DNA of 55,853 nucleotides from the NCBI GenBank assembly GCA_001797465.1, contig MGPQ01000011.1:1-55853 (forward strand). The letters are read 5' to 3'. A model generated the notes under the pieces. The model saw only the letters and a program-made list of their open reading frames with translations, searched no databases and was not told where the DNA came from. The first letter of the stretch is position 1. Each line of letters starts with the position of its first letter. Source of the DNA: Deltaproteobacteria bacterium GWB2_55_19 (GTDB lineage Bacteria > Desulfobacterota > GWC2-55-46). Position numbers and translations under genes: made by a program. This document shows positions 10,725-19,569 of this stretch, in pieces.

Positions 10725-12827
10725 TTGGAAATTCCCCTGGATAAAAAAAGAAACATCTCCGTCATAGCCCACGGCGGCGCCGGAAAGACCACACTCTCAG
10801 AGGCTATCCTCTTTAACGCGAAGGCGACCGAAAAACTCGGCCGCGTCGACGACGACACATCCATCCTCGATTACGAACCCGAAGAGCACAAACGAAAGAT
10901 AACCATCTCGGCGGCTATCCACCACTACGACTGGGGAGGGTGCCGGGTGAACGTCATCGACACGCCCGGATACCCGGACTTCCTGACCGAGACGAGGGAT
11001 GCTCTGCGCGTGGCCGGCGGCGCGGTAGTCATCCTCTCCGCGATCTCCGGCGTCAAGGTCCAGACAGAGAAGATATGGGAGTTCGCCGACGAGTTCGAGG
11101 TCTGCAGGATCGCCTTCGTCAACAAGATGGATAAAGAACGGGCGAGTTTCTTCCGCGCCGTCGATGACATGGAGCGGGTTTTGAAGGTCAAGGGCGTGCC
11201 CATGCAGTTGCCCATAGGCGAGGCGGATGCCTTCAAGGGCGTCATCGACCTCCTTTCCATGAAGGCGTATTATTATAAGGACGACTCATCCGGCTCATTC
11301 GACATAAAGGACGTACCCCCTGCGCTCAGGAAAGACGCGGAAAAGGCGCGGGAGACGATGGTCGAGGCCGTCGTCGAGGCAGACGACGCGCTTACAGAGA
11401 AGTACCTTAACGGCGAGGGAATCTCGGTAGACGAGATAAAGCAGGGCGTGAGGGAAGGTGTGCTTACGCGCAGGTTTATCCCTGTCTACGTGGGCTCGGC
11501 CTTGAGGAACATGGGGGTCAACCTCCTCATGGACGCCATAAACTTATCGCTACCCGCCCCGCCCGACAAGGGGACGATAAGGGGTGTGTTGAAGGGCAGG
11601 AACCCGAAGACCGGGGAGGAGCTTCAGCGCGAGCCCGACTACAACGCGCCTTTCTCGGCCTTTGTCTTCAAGACCGTCATAGACCCGTACACCGGCAAGC
11701 TCTCTTTCTTCAGGGTATACTCAGGCGTCCTGCACGCGGACTCGACCGTTCTTAACGCAACGAGAGACGCGAAGGAGAAGATAAGCCACCTTTATCTCCT
11801 CGAAGGTAAAAAAATAAAGGAAGTGGGAAGGGCCTCGGCAGGCGACATAGTCGCCGCGGCGAAACTCAAGGACACGCTGACAGGAGACACATTGTCGGAC
11901 GCCGGGAGCCCTGTGGCCTTTCCGCCGTTCCCGCCGGTCCCGACGACGCTCTCCTACGCCATACGCCCCAGGACAAAGGCGGACGAGGACAAGGTGCCTT
12001 CAGGGATGGAGAGGCTCATGGAAGAGGACCCCGCGATCGAGTTCAGGAGAGACGAGCAGACGAACGAGTTCCTATTATCCGGCGTGGGGCAGGTACACCT
12101 CGAAGTGTCCATAGAGAAGCTCAGGAGGAAGTACGGCTGTGACGTGGAGTTGAAGACCCCGAGGGTCCCGTACAAGGAGACTATTCGCTCGCATGTTAAG
12201 ATACAGGGCAAGTACAAGAAGCAGTCCGGCGGCCGCGGCCAGTACGGAGACGCGTGGCTCGATTTGAGCCCTCTGCCCCGCGGCAAGGGGTTCGAGTTCG
12301 TCGACAATATCACGGGAGGCTCCATACCGAGGCAGTACATACCGGCGGTTGAAAAGGGGGTGCGGGAGGCGATGGGGAGCGGCATACTCAGCGGCTTTCC
12401 GGTGGTGGATGTAAGGGTCGCGCTCTACGACGGGTCGTACCACTCCGTCGATTCTTCCGAGATGGCCTTCAAAATAGCCGCCTCGATGGGCTTCAAGAAG
12501 GGCATGGAGCAGGCGCACCCTGTCATACTCGAGCCCGTGGTCAGGATGGAGATAAGCGTGCCGGAGGACAAGCTCGGCGACATCATAGGCGACATAAACG
12601 CGAGACGCGGCAAGATACTCGGGGCCGAGCCAAAGGCCGGGTCGCAGACGATAAAGGCGCTCGTGCCGATGGCCGAGGTCATCACTTACGCGACGGACTT
12701 GAAGGCCATGACGGCGGACAGGGGCATATTCACGATGGAGTTCTCCCATTACGAGGAGGTCCCGACGTATCTCAGCCAGAAGATAATAGCGGACGCGAAG
12801 GCTGAAAAACCGGATGAGACGCGCTGA
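10725..12827 (+). CDS. Elongation factor G, second type (EF-G2-like)
   Basis: A 700-residue translational GTPase with all five EF-G domains. G1 is HGGAGKTT near residues 17-24, G3 is DTPGYPDF with Tyr83, and G4 is NKMD at 133-136. Domains II-V follow and end with the EF-G C-terminal fold (EVITYATDLKAM). Classical FusA has DTPGH; the Tyr for His replacement is the mark of the EF-G2 branch, known in several bacteria as a second, non-essential or specialised factor. Translation starts at TTG 10725 after AAGGAGG at 10713-10719. It is not next to ribosomal protein or tuf genes, which fits a second copy. Its role is inferred from the family only. Confidence 0.9.
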   Translation: MEIPLDKKRNISVIAHGGAGKTTLSEAILFNAKATEKLGRVDDDTSILDYEPEEHKRKITISAAIHHYDWGGCRVNVIDTPGYPDFLTETRDALRVAGGAVVILSAISGVKVQTEKIWEFADEFEVCRIAFVNKMDKERASFFRAVDDMERVLKVKGVPMQLPIGEADAFKGVIDLLSMKAYYYKDDSSGSFDIKDVPPALRKDAEKARETMVEAVVEADDALTEKYLNGEGISVDEIKQGVREGVLTRRFIPVYVGSALRNMGVNLLMDAINLSLPAPPDKGTIRGVLKGRNPKTGEELQREPDYNAPFSAFVFKTVIDPYTGKLSFFRVYSGVLHADSTVLNATRDAKEKISHLYLLEGKKIKEVGRASAGDIVAAAKLKDTLTGDTLSDAGSPVAFPPFPPVPTTLSYAIRPRTKADEDKVPSGMERLMEEDPAIEFRRDEQTNEFLLSGVGQVHLEVSIEKLRRKYGCDVELKTPRVPYKETIRSHVKIQGKYKKQSGGRGQYGDAWLDLSPLPRGKGFEFVDNITGGSIPRQYIPAVEKGVREAMGSGILSGFPVVDVRVALYDGSYHSVDSSEMAFKIAASMGFKKGMEQAHPVILEPVVRMEISVPEDKLGDIIGDINARRGKILGAEPKAGSQTIKALVPMAEVITYATDLKAMTADRGIFTMEFSHYEEVPTYLSQKIIADAKAEKPDETR

Positions 12828-12849
12828 TAAGGGGGCGGGGACTTAAGGG

Positions 12850-13854
12850 ATGAAGGTCAGGCAGGCGCTTTTAAAATACATTTCCCCAACGGCCCCGAAG
12901 GAGACGAAGCTCAAACTCGCTTCGAGGGAGCGCGTTGACGGCCCCCTTACACCCGAGGACGAGGTGACGATACTCTTTGTCCTCGCATTCGACAAAGACA
13001 CAGATGTGTCATCGGCCGCGAGGAAAAGCTTTGACGAGTATCCGCCGCACCTTCTGCTTGACGCGCTTGAAAAGAAGCTCGACCCCGCTGTCATAAAGAG
13101 GATAGCCGAGGCGCGCCAAGAGGTCGACTCCGTCCGGATCATGTGTTTTCTGAGTCCCTGGACCGACGACGAGACGCTTAAGACAATCGTCGAGACAGGG
13201 CCTGAAGAGGTCGTAGGCGTGCTCGCCGAGGAGCGTGAGAGGTTTCTTGAAAAGCCCTTTTTGCTGGATTCCTTAAAGAAGAACCCTCTCGCGCCGTACA
13301 TCCTTGTGAGCGGCATAGATGACATGATGAAGGACGCGAAGGCAAAGGCGCTCGTCGAGGCCGAGGCCGGGAAGAGGTCCGTTAAGGGCCCTGAAAGGCT
13401 CGCTGTCCCAAAGGAGCTCGTCGAGGACAAGAAGGTCGACGAACACAACATCTACAAGATCGTTGGCTCCATGTCCATGGGCCAGAAGGTCAAGCTCGCC
13501 CTCTCAGGGAACAAGTCCGCGCGGGAGGTCCTCATAAAGGACTCTAACAAGATGATCTCCGTAGCAGTGCTTAAGAACCCGAGGATAACCGAGGATGAGA
13601 TATTGAGGCTTACGTCCTCCAAAAGCACGCCCGAAGACCTCCTCCGGCAGGTCGCCAAGAACAAGGAATGGGTGAAGAACTACAACGTCAAGCTCGGAAT
13701 AGTCTCGAACCCCAAGACCCCGCTTGCCATCTCGGTCAAGATGCTCGACAATATGTATGATAAGGACCTCGCCAATATCGCCAGGTCCAAGAACATCCCG
13801 AGCGTCCTCGCTTCGACGGCCCGAAGGAAGATCGACGCGAAGGTAAAGAAATAG
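12850..13854 (+). CDS. HEAT-like helical repeat protein of unknown function
   Basis: A 334-residue soluble, all-helical protein with irregular repeats of about 35-40 residues. In the C-terminal half (about 200-330) the pattern is clear: SGNKSAREVLIKDSNKMI, then VAVLKNPRITEDEIL, and so on, as in variant leucine-rich/HEAT scaffolds. The middle is highly charged. No catalytic motif, signal peptide or membrane segment. It lies 22 bases after the EF-G gene on the same strand and is probably co-transcribed with it. The function is unknown. Confidence 0.75.
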   Translation: MKVRQALLKYISPTAPKETKLKLASRERVDGPLTPEDEVTILFVLAFDKDTDVSSAARKSFDEYPPHLLLDALEKKLDPAVIKRIAEARQEVDSVRIMCFLSPWTDDETLKTIVETGPEEVVGVLAEERERFLEKPFLLDSLKKNPLAPYILVSGIDDMMKDAKAKALVEAEAGKRSVKGPERLAVPKELVEDKKVDEHNIYKIVGSMSMGQKVKLALSGNKSAREVLIKDSNKMISVAVLKNPRITEDEILRLTSSKSTPEDLLRQVAKNKEWVKNYNVKLGIVSNPKTPLAISVKMLDNMYDKDLANIARSKNIPSVLASTARRKIDAKVKK

Positions 13855-13898
13855 CCTGGTCTCTATCTCGCCAAATCCACTGAAAAAGAGGTCGTCTC

Positions 13899-14750
13899 AT
13901 GCCGCTCGGAGTGCATACATCCATAGCCGGGGGGCTCTGTAAGTCCGTTGAGAGGGCGGTGTCTCTCGGGTGCGACGCCATGCAGATGTTCGGCAGGAAC
14001 CCGAGGGCCTGGGCGTGGAGTCCGGTATCCGAGACCGATGCCGCGCTCTTTCGCAGTAAGAGGGAAGAGGCCCTTCTCTGGCCAGTGGCCATACACACGA
14101 CGTATCTGATCAACCTCTCCGCGCCGGACGACGTCATATTCGACAAATCGGTCTTCCTCTTTAAAAAGGAGCTCGAAACCGCCGAGAGGCTCGGGGCGGA
14201 CTATCTCGTCACCCATCTGGGCAGTCCCGGCGAGATGGGGCGGGACTTCGCTCTCAGACGCATACTATCGGCCCTGAAAGAGACCGCCTCAGCCGGACTC
14301 GGTAAAAAGACGCGGGTCCTTCTGGAAAACACCGCTGGAGGCGGCTCCGGCTTCGGAAGCTCCCTTGCCGACATAGGGCGCATAATCGAAGGCGCAAGCG
14401 CCTTCGGCCTTGACGCCGGGCTCTGCTATGATACCTGCCACGGCTTTGCGGCAGGATACGACATGAGGACCCGGGATGACGTTGAGTCCCTCGTTAAGGG
14501 CATCGATAAGGAGACAGGGTTCAAGAACCTCAAGCTCATGCACCTGAACGATTCCAAGGGAGAGCTCAACTCCCGCCTTGACCGCCACGAGCATATCGGA
14601 AAGGGCAGGATCGGCATCGACGGGTTTGCCATCCTCCTCAACCACCCGAAGGTCTTAAAGACCCCGCTGATCCTCGAGACCCCTAAGAAGACCGAGGGCG
14701 ACGATCCCATGAACCTCGCGACGATAAAAAGAATAATAGGAGAGGCCTGA
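13899..14750 (+). CDS. nfo: Endonuclease IV (AP endonuclease)
   Basis: A 283-residue TIM-barrel DNA repair enzyme that cuts 5' of abasic sites with a trinuclear zinc centre. It starts PLGVHTSIAGGL. The metal-binding segments are present: the His of AIHTTYL, HLGS, LLENTAGGG, CYDTCHGFAAGYD, MHLNDSKG, DRHEHIGKG and the final LETP. The length matches the family. It follows the HEAT-like gene by 44 bases. Confidence 0.96.
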   Translation: MPLGVHTSIAGGLCKSVERAVSLGCDAMQMFGRNPRAWAWSPVSETDAALFRSKREEALLWPVAIHTTYLINLSAPDDVIFDKSVFLFKKELETAERLGADYLVTHLGSPGEMGRDFALRRILSALKETASAGLGKKTRVLLENTAGGGSGFGSSLADIGRIIEGASAFGLDAGLCYDTCHGFAAGYDMRTRDDVESLVKGIDKETGFKNLKLMHLNDSKGELNSRLDRHEHIGKGRIGIDGFAILLNHPKVLKTPLILETPKKTEGDDPMNLATIKRIIGEA

Positions 14751-14821
14751 ATTTTTATGCCTTGAATTCGGCCTTTCTCTGGTTTAGGATAAACCGCATA
14801 CGCTTAAGGAGGTTTGCACGG

Positions 14822-15730
14822 ATGTACGACCTGGTGATCATCGGGGGAGGGCCCGCAGGGCTCACTGCCGGCATATATGCGCAAAGGGCGCGCCTCAACA
14901 CCATTCTCATCGAGAAACAGATGGTAGGCGGGCAAATTGCCGTAAGCGACGTAATAGAGAACTACCCTGGTTTCCCCTCCATCAGCGGCGCGGGCCTGAT
15001 GGAAAAGTTCGAGGAGCACGCAAAGGGGCTCGGCCTTAAGATAAGCTTCATGGATGTCGAGAATATTACCCTCGACGGCAACGTAAAGGTGTTAAAGACT
15101 TCCGAAGGCGAGCTCCGGGCCAAGGCCATTATAGTAGCCACCGGCGCCAGGCCCCGGAGGCTCGGGGCGCCGGGAGAGAAGGAATTAACCGGCAAGGGCG
15201 TCTCATACTGCGCGACCTGCGACGGCCCGTTCTTCAGGGGCCAGAGGGTCATGGTCGTAGGCGGGGGCGACACCGCCGTAAAGGAGGCTGTATACCTCTC
15301 CAGGCTCGCCGCAAAGGTATATGTCGTCCACAGGCGGGACAAGTTCAGGGCCGAGAAGATGCACATGGAAAAGGCCGAGGCGGCGCGGAATATCGAGTTC
15401 CTTCGCTCCCATGTGCTTAAAGAGATAAAGGCCGAGAACAATGTGGTCACAAAGGCCGTTGTCGAGGACCTTAAAGGGTCCGCGATAAAAGATATAGAGG
15501 TGGAAGGCGTATTCATATTCGTCGGCATAAACCCAACGACCGACTTCGTCGACGCGGATAAGGACGCATCAGGCTTCATAAAGACGAACGCGCGCATGGA
15601 GACGTCCATTCCCGGCATATTCGCCGCCGGAGACTGCAGGACAACGCCTCTTTTGCAGGTCGCCACAGCCGTCGGCGACGGCGCAATAGCCGCGGCAATG
15701 GCTGAGGAGTATATAGAAGGGCTTGGATAG
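14822..15730 (+). CDS. trxB: Thioredoxin reductase (NADPH)
   Basis: A 302-residue FAD- and NADPH-dependent disulfide reductase. It has the N-terminal FAD motif GGGPAG, the redox-active CATC at residues 130-133 (YCATCDGPFF), the NADPH motif GGGDTA, and the C-terminal FAD motif FAAGDC. The start at 14822 follows AAGGAGG at 14806-14812; an upstream in-frame codon at 14762 lacks such a site. It reduces thioredoxin for cytoplasmic thiol balance. A palindromic terminator follows at 15753. Confidence 0.95.
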   Translation: MYDLVIIGGGPAGLTAGIYAQRARLNTILIEKQMVGGQIAVSDVIENYPGFPSISGAGLMEKFEEHAKGLGLKISFMDVENITLDGNVKVLKTSEGELRAKAIIVATGARPRRLGAPGEKELTGKGVSYCATCDGPFFRGQRVMVVGGGDTAVKEAVYLSRLAAKVYVVHRRDKFRAEKMHMEKAEAARNIEFLRSHVLKEIKAENNVVTKAVVEDLKGSAIKDIEVEGVFIFVGINPTTDFVDADKDASGFIKTNARMETSIPGIFAAGDCRTTPLLQVATAVGDGAIAAAMAEEYIEGLG

Positions 15731-15752
15731 GGATATTCGAGAGCATTCCCAA

Positions 15753-15790
15753 GAGCGCCCTTTTTATAAAAAGGGCGCTCAAGCATTTTT
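15753..15790 (+). terminator. Palindromic terminator after trxB
   Basis: GAGCGCCCTTTTTATAAAAAGGGCGCTC is a perfect palindrome (15753-15780) followed by AAGCATTTTT. The centre CCTTTTTATAAAAAGG also occurs at 19286-19317, so it may belong to a repeat family re-used as terminator. Confidence 0.7.
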
Positions 15791-15831
15791 CATAGTCCCT
15801 TTAGCCGTACCCTTCCATCACAGGTGAGTTC

Positions 15832-16806
15832 ATGGAGCCTAGGCTCTCCGTAGTAAGGCAGGCGGCGGCTGAAAAGGTCATCGTCTCCATCGGCGGCAAC
15901 ACCATCATAAGGCGGAGCGACTCCGGCACAATCGAGGAGCTCTACTCCAATATAGAGCGGGCCTCGGGCTTCATCGGGAAGATGATACAGTCCGGGCGCT
16001 CCGTCATCATTACCCACGGCAACGGCCCCATCGTTGGCAACATCCTCATCCAGAACGAGTCCGCGAGCTCTCTTACCCCTCCCATGCCCCTTTACATCTG
16101 CGACGCGGATTCCGAAGGCGGCATCGGCTTTCTCATCCAGCAGGTCCTGTATAACCGGCTACACAGGGTCCATAATATAAAGGACGTTGTCACGATAGTC
16201 ACGCAGGTCATCGTGGACAGCGAGGACCCGGCCTTTAAAAACCCTGAAAAACCGGTCGGCCCTTTTTATTCCGAGGAGGACGCGAAAAGGCTCATCGCAA
16301 CGCGCGGCTGGGTGATGAAGGAGGACAGCCAGCGGGGTTTCCGGAGGGTCGTGCCTTCGCCGCTCCCCAGGCGCGTCGTGGAGGCCGGGGTCATAAAGAG
16401 GCTCGCGGAGTCAGGCGTCGTAGTGATCGCCGCAGGCGGGGGCGGGGTGCCGGTAGTCGAGGACAAGGAGGGTTTGCTCCGTGGCGTGGACGCGGTAATC
16501 GACAAAGACCTCGCAACGGCGCTCCTCGCGAAAGAGGCCCTCGCCGAGCGCTTCATAAACCTTACGCAAATCGACATGGTCTATCTGAGCTTCGGGAAGC
16601 CCGGACAGAAGGGCATCCCGAGGATGAATGTAAGCGAAGCGCGCAAACATCTTGAGGCGGGCGAGTTCGCCCCCGGCTCCATGGGCCCGAAGGTGCAGGC
16701 GGCGATTAACTTCATCGAGGGCGGAGGGAAAGAGGCGATTATCACGTCTCCCGAGGCGGTCGAGGCGGCGCTCGACGGGAGAGCCGGGACGCGCATAACA
16801 AGGTGA
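15832..16806 (+). CDS. arcC: Carbamate kinase
   Basis: A 324-residue amino-acid-kinase-family enzyme that interconverts ATP plus carbamate and ADP plus carbamoyl phosphate. Motifs: SIGGNTI near the N-terminus, THGNGPIVG, the long segment with CDADSEGGIGFLIQQ, AAGGGGVPV, DAVIDKDLA and the C-terminal FAPGSMGPKVQAA. The length is typical. Neighbouring arcA (arginine deiminase) and a catabolic ornithine carbamoyltransferase are absent, so the source of carbamoyl phosphate in this organism is unclear. GGTGA lies about 7 bases upstream of the ATG. Confidence 0.92.
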   Translation: MEPRLSVVRQAAAEKVIVSIGGNTIIRRSDSGTIEELYSNIERASGFIGKMIQSGRSVIITHGNGPIVGNILIQNESASSLTPPMPLYICDADSEGGIGFLIQQVLYNRLHRVHNIKDVVTIVTQVIVDSEDPAFKNPEKPVGPFYSEEDAKRLIATRGWVMKEDSQRGFRRVVPSPLPRRVVEAGVIKRLAESGVVVIAAGGGGVPVVEDKEGLLRGVDAVIDKDLATALLAKEALAERFINLTQIDMVYLSFGKPGQKGIPRMNVSEARKHLEAGEFAPGSMGPKVQAAINFIEGGGKEAIITSPEAVEAALDGRAGTRITR

Positions 16807-16880
16807 TTTTTTTAAGTGTTCGCCCGCTCCCCTTCGTGATATCGTAAAGCATCCTCAAAATCAGACAAGGGTTCGGAAAA

Positions 16881-18134
16881 ATGCCTGACCAGACCATAAA
16901 ATGCCCGCACTGCTCGCGGGAAATCCCGCTTACCGAGACGCTCTCCAGCCAGATAAAGGAGGGCGTGATGAAGGAGTTCGAGGACAAGGCGAGGGCGCGC
17001 GAGCTGGAATTAAAGAAGCGAGAGGACGCGCTCGTTGGGAGGGCCCGCGAGGTGGAGGATGAGAAGCGCTCGCTTGAAGAATCCCTCGCCAAAAGGCTCG
17101 CCGTTGAGAAGGCGAAGCTCGTCGAAGGGGCCGAGAGGAAGGCTAAGGAAGATTTTGTCGTTGAGCTTAAGAACTTAAAGGACGAGAACGACGAGAAGGC
17201 GAAGTTGCTCGCCGAGGCGCGTGGCAAGGAACTGGAGCTCAGAAAACAGGCCAGGGAGCTCGAAGAGGCTAAAAAGACCGTTGAGCTCGATGTCGCCCGC
17301 AGGATCGATTCCGAACGGGAAAAGATACGGCTCTCTACGATCGAGATGTTTTCAGAGGAGCACAGGCTCCGCGACTTCGAGAAGGAAAAGAAGATAGCGG
17401 ACATGCAGAAGATGATCGATGAGCTCAAACGGAAGTCCGAGCAGGGCTCGCAACAGGCCCAGGGCGAGGCGCTTGAGCTCGACCTCGAATCCCTCCTCAA
17501 ATCCAGGTTCCCGGTGGATTCCATCGAGCCGGTGCCAAAGGGTCTGAGGGGGGCGGACATCCTCCAGAAGGTCTACACGAGGACGGGCGTCTACTGCGGG
17601 TCTATCGCCTGGGAGTCGAAAAGGACAAAGGCCTGGAACGACGAATGGATAGCGAAGCTCAAGGAGGACCAGCTGGAGGTCAGGGCCGAGACGGCCGTGA
17701 TCGTGACCGAGACACTGCCCAAGGGTGTCTCGTCCTTCTCGCAGATGGACGGCGTATGGGTGACGGCGATACCGCTCGCCGGCGCGCTCGCTGAGGCTTT
17801 AAGGGTCTCGCTCATCCAGGTCGCGCTCTCAAGGCTCTCGGCTGAAGGCAAGAACGAGAAGATGGAATCGATTTATTATTATCTTACGGGGACCGAGTTC
17901 AGGCAGAAGGTAGAGGCGATAGTGGAGGCGTTCAAGGCGATGCAGGAAGACCTCGACGCCGAGAAGAGGTTGATGAACAAAAACTGGGCCAAGAGGGAGA
18001 AGCAGATAGAGAAGGTAATGATGAATACGTTGCGGATGTACGGCGACGTGCAGGGCATATCCGGAAAGAGCCTCCCGGAACTAAAGTCCCTCGATTCGGG
18101 CAATGACAATGAGGACGCTGTGGAGGGGGCCTGA
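16881..18134 (+). CDS. DUF2130 domain protein
   Basis: A 417-residue protein. The N-terminus has a CPHC zinc-knuckle half (CPHCSREIPL), followed by a long coiled coil (about 40-190, rich in Glu, Lys, Arg). The C-terminal domain (about 205-390) matches the DUF2130 family, with segments SIAWESKRTKAWNDEW and AVIVTETLPKGV. The family is widespread; a nuclease-like fold has been suggested from the conserved E-K pattern, which is not proven. It is followed at 2 bases by a small membrane protein with its own zinc ribbon, possibly a partner. Confidence 0.85.
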   Translation: MPDQTIKCPHCSREIPLTETLSSQIKEGVMKEFEDKARARELELKKREDALVGRAREVEDEKRSLEESLAKRLAVEKAKLVEGAERKAKEDFVVELKNLKDENDEKAKLLAEARGKELELRKQARELEEAKKTVELDVARRIDSEREKIRLSTIEMFSEEHRLRDFEKEKKIADMQKMIDELKRKSEQGSQQAQGEALELDLESLLKSRFPVDSIEPVPKGLRGADILQKVYTRTGVYCGSIAWESKRTKAWNDEWIAKLKEDQLEVRAETAVIVTETLPKGVSSFSQMDGVWVTAIPLAGALAEALRVSLIQVALSRLSAEGKNEKMESIYYYLTGTEFRQKVEAIVEAFKAMQEDLDAEKRLMNKNWAKREKQIEKVMMNTLRMYGDVQGISGKSLPELKSLDSGNDNEDAVEGA

Positions 18135-18136
18135 AG

Positions 18137-18379
18137 ATGGATGTTTACATAATAATCGCCGTAGTCGCCGTGGTCCTCGGCCTCGCCCCGGCATTCATGG
18201 CGAGAAGGCAGGGGCGTTCGTTCGTCCTCTGGTGGATATACGGGGCCGTCGCGTTCCCGGTTGCCATCATACACTCACTCGTCCTTAAGCCGGATTACGT
18301 CGTCAAATGCCCGTTCTGCGGCGGCATGACGGGCGTCGGCAAGGGCTATTGCAGGCGGTGCGGCTACGAGTTCATGTAG
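18137..18379 (+). CDS. Small membrane protein with C-terminal zinc ribbon
   Basis: An 80-residue protein with two predicted membrane helices (about 3-20 and 30-48) and a C-terminal zinc ribbon CPFCGG ... CRRCGYEF. It starts 2 bases after the DUF2130 stop, so it is probably translated with it. The architecture (short membrane anchor plus ribbon) is common in small hypothetical proteins; no function is known. Confidence 0.75.
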   Translation: MDVYIIIAVVAVVLGLAPAFMARRQGRSFVLWWIYGAVAFPVAIIHSLVLKPDYVVKCPFCGGMTGVGKGYCRRCGYEFM

Positions 18380-18490
18380 AGGGGCGGACCCTTTTTTGCT
18401 TCCTTCCCATTGTCGCTTCCCGCGCGATTTTTTCCCCAGAGGTATGATAGCGCGCTTTCCGCTTGCCGCATTCGCCGTTCTGTCATAGGC

Positions 18491-19249
18491 TTACAGCTCT
18501 ATGGTCAGGCCGTCATAGGCGAGCTCAATGCCCGGAGGCAAAAGGGAGGCGTCTTTTTCGTAATCGAGGTTGTGGCCGAGGTGCGTGAGTATCGTCCTTT
18601 CGGGGCCTATCGCCCTTGACGCCTCCATCGCCTGCTCGACGCTAAAGTGCGTCGGGTGCGGCTTGTGCCTCAATGCCCCGAGGATGAGGAGTTCCACGCC
18701 CTTAAGCTTTTCGATGGACGCGGGAGGTATGCCGCTGCAATCCGTCAGATAAGCGAGCCTCCCGATCCTGTAACCGAAGATAGCCGCCGAGCCGTGAGAG
18801 ATATCTATCGGCTCGACCCCGATGCCGAAGACCAAGACGGGCCCGTCAACGATGTTTGTAGTCAGGTTCGGCTTCCAGCCGTCGCCCGCGTCCTCCCTGA
18901 AAATATAGTCGAACATCACCCGTATCCGCTCGATGGTAAGCGCGCTCCCGTAACACGGTATCGGCCCCTTCTGCGCGAGGTTGAACGCCCTCAAGTCGTC
19001 TATGCCGTGGATGTGGTCGGCGTGCGGGTGAGTAAAAAGGACCGCGTCGATTCGCTCTATCCCGTTGCCAAGCGCCTGCGCCCTTAAGTCGGTAGAGGTG
19101 TCTATGAGGATGTTCCGCCCTTCCTCCTGCACGAGGATGGACGAACGCGTACGCTTGTTTCGGGGATTGGATGACGAACAGGTCGGACAGTGACAGCCTA
19201 TGACAGGCACGCCGGTCGATGTGCCGCAACCTAAGATGATGATCTTCAT
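18491..19249 (-). CDS. MBL-fold metallohydrolase (PhnP/lipoate-protein-ligase-B-neighbour type)
   Basis: A 252-residue beta-lactamase-fold hydrolase. The metal site HPHADHIHGID (HxHxDH) is clear, with further ligands in DISHG, LTDCSG and the C-terminal LTHLGHN. The N-terminus LGCGTSTGVPVIGC followed by CPTC is characteristic of the PhnP-like phosphodiesterase branch, where these Cys bind a structural zinc. The natural substrate (cyclic phosphate ester or other) is unknown. It is convergent with the preceding plus-strand genes and separated from the upstream minus-strand gene by a 32-bp palindrome. Confidence 0.88.
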   Translation of the reverse strand: MKIIILGCGTSTGVPVIGCHCPTCSSSNPRNKRTRSSILVQEEGRNILIDTSTDLRAQALGNGIERIDAVLFTHPHADHIHGIDDLRAFNLAQKGPIPCYGSALTIERIRVMFDYIFREDAGDGWKPNLTTNIVDGPVLVFGIGVEPIDISHGSAAIFGYRIGRLAYLTDCSGIPPASIEKLKGVELLILGALRHKPHPTHFSVEQAMEASRAIGPERTILTHLGHNLDYEKDASLLPPGIELAYDGLTIEL

Positions 19250-19285
19250 CGGGGTAAATCCAAGTAGATAATGATTTAAGATTTT

Positions 19286-19317
19286 TGGGAGGACCTTTTT
19301 ATAAAAAGGTCCTCCCA
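19286..19317. terminator. 32-bp perfect palindrome
   Basis: TGGGAGGACCTTTTTA and its complement abut without a loop. It lies between the cytochrome b5-like gene stop and the MBL gene start on the minus strand, where it could end transcription. It has no strong T run after it, so termination is uncertain. It shares the CCTTTTTATAAAAAGG centre with 15753-15780. Confidence 0.5.
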
Positions 19318-19333
19318 GGGTCTTATTCGTTAT

Positions 19334-19567
19334 CTATTTCTTGTACTCGCCGACGACGGTCAGCTCGGCCATGACCTCGTCGTCATGGGGGGCGTCGGCC
19401 ATGAAGTCCGTAAGGTCGCACCCGGAGTAGTGTTCGAAGTGCATGCCGTCGATGAAAAGGGGGCTGTGGGTTATGTCGTAGACCTTCCCATTGTAGGCGA
19501 TGTATATGGGGTTGTCAGGGTTGCTGCCGTCGAATTTTTTGAGTTCAGCTTCGTCGAATATCTTCAT
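19334..19567 (-). CDS. Cytochrome b5-like heme/steroid-binding protein
   Basis: A 77-residue protein with the cytochrome b5 fold pattern: FDEAELKKFDG, then IYIAYNGKVYDIT, then the heme-ligand region HFEHYSGCDLTDFM. It belongs to the small predicted heme/steroid-binding proteins found alone in anaerobes. The start at 19567 is the codon giving the usual length; an ATG two codons earlier is possible and would overlap the end of the next gene upstream. It probably sits in one transcript with the M50 protease and AI-2E-type gene. Heme binding is inferred from the two His. Confidence 0.82.
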   Translation of the reverse strand: MKIFDEAELKKFDGSNPDNPIYIAYNGKVYDITHSPLFIDGMHFEHYSGCDLTDFMADAPHDDEVMAELTVVGEYKK

Positions 19568-19569
19568 GG

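Noticed and set aside
15832-16806. Arginine deiminase operon
   Set aside because: Only the carbamate kinase is present; no arcA, arcB or arcD-like gene is near.
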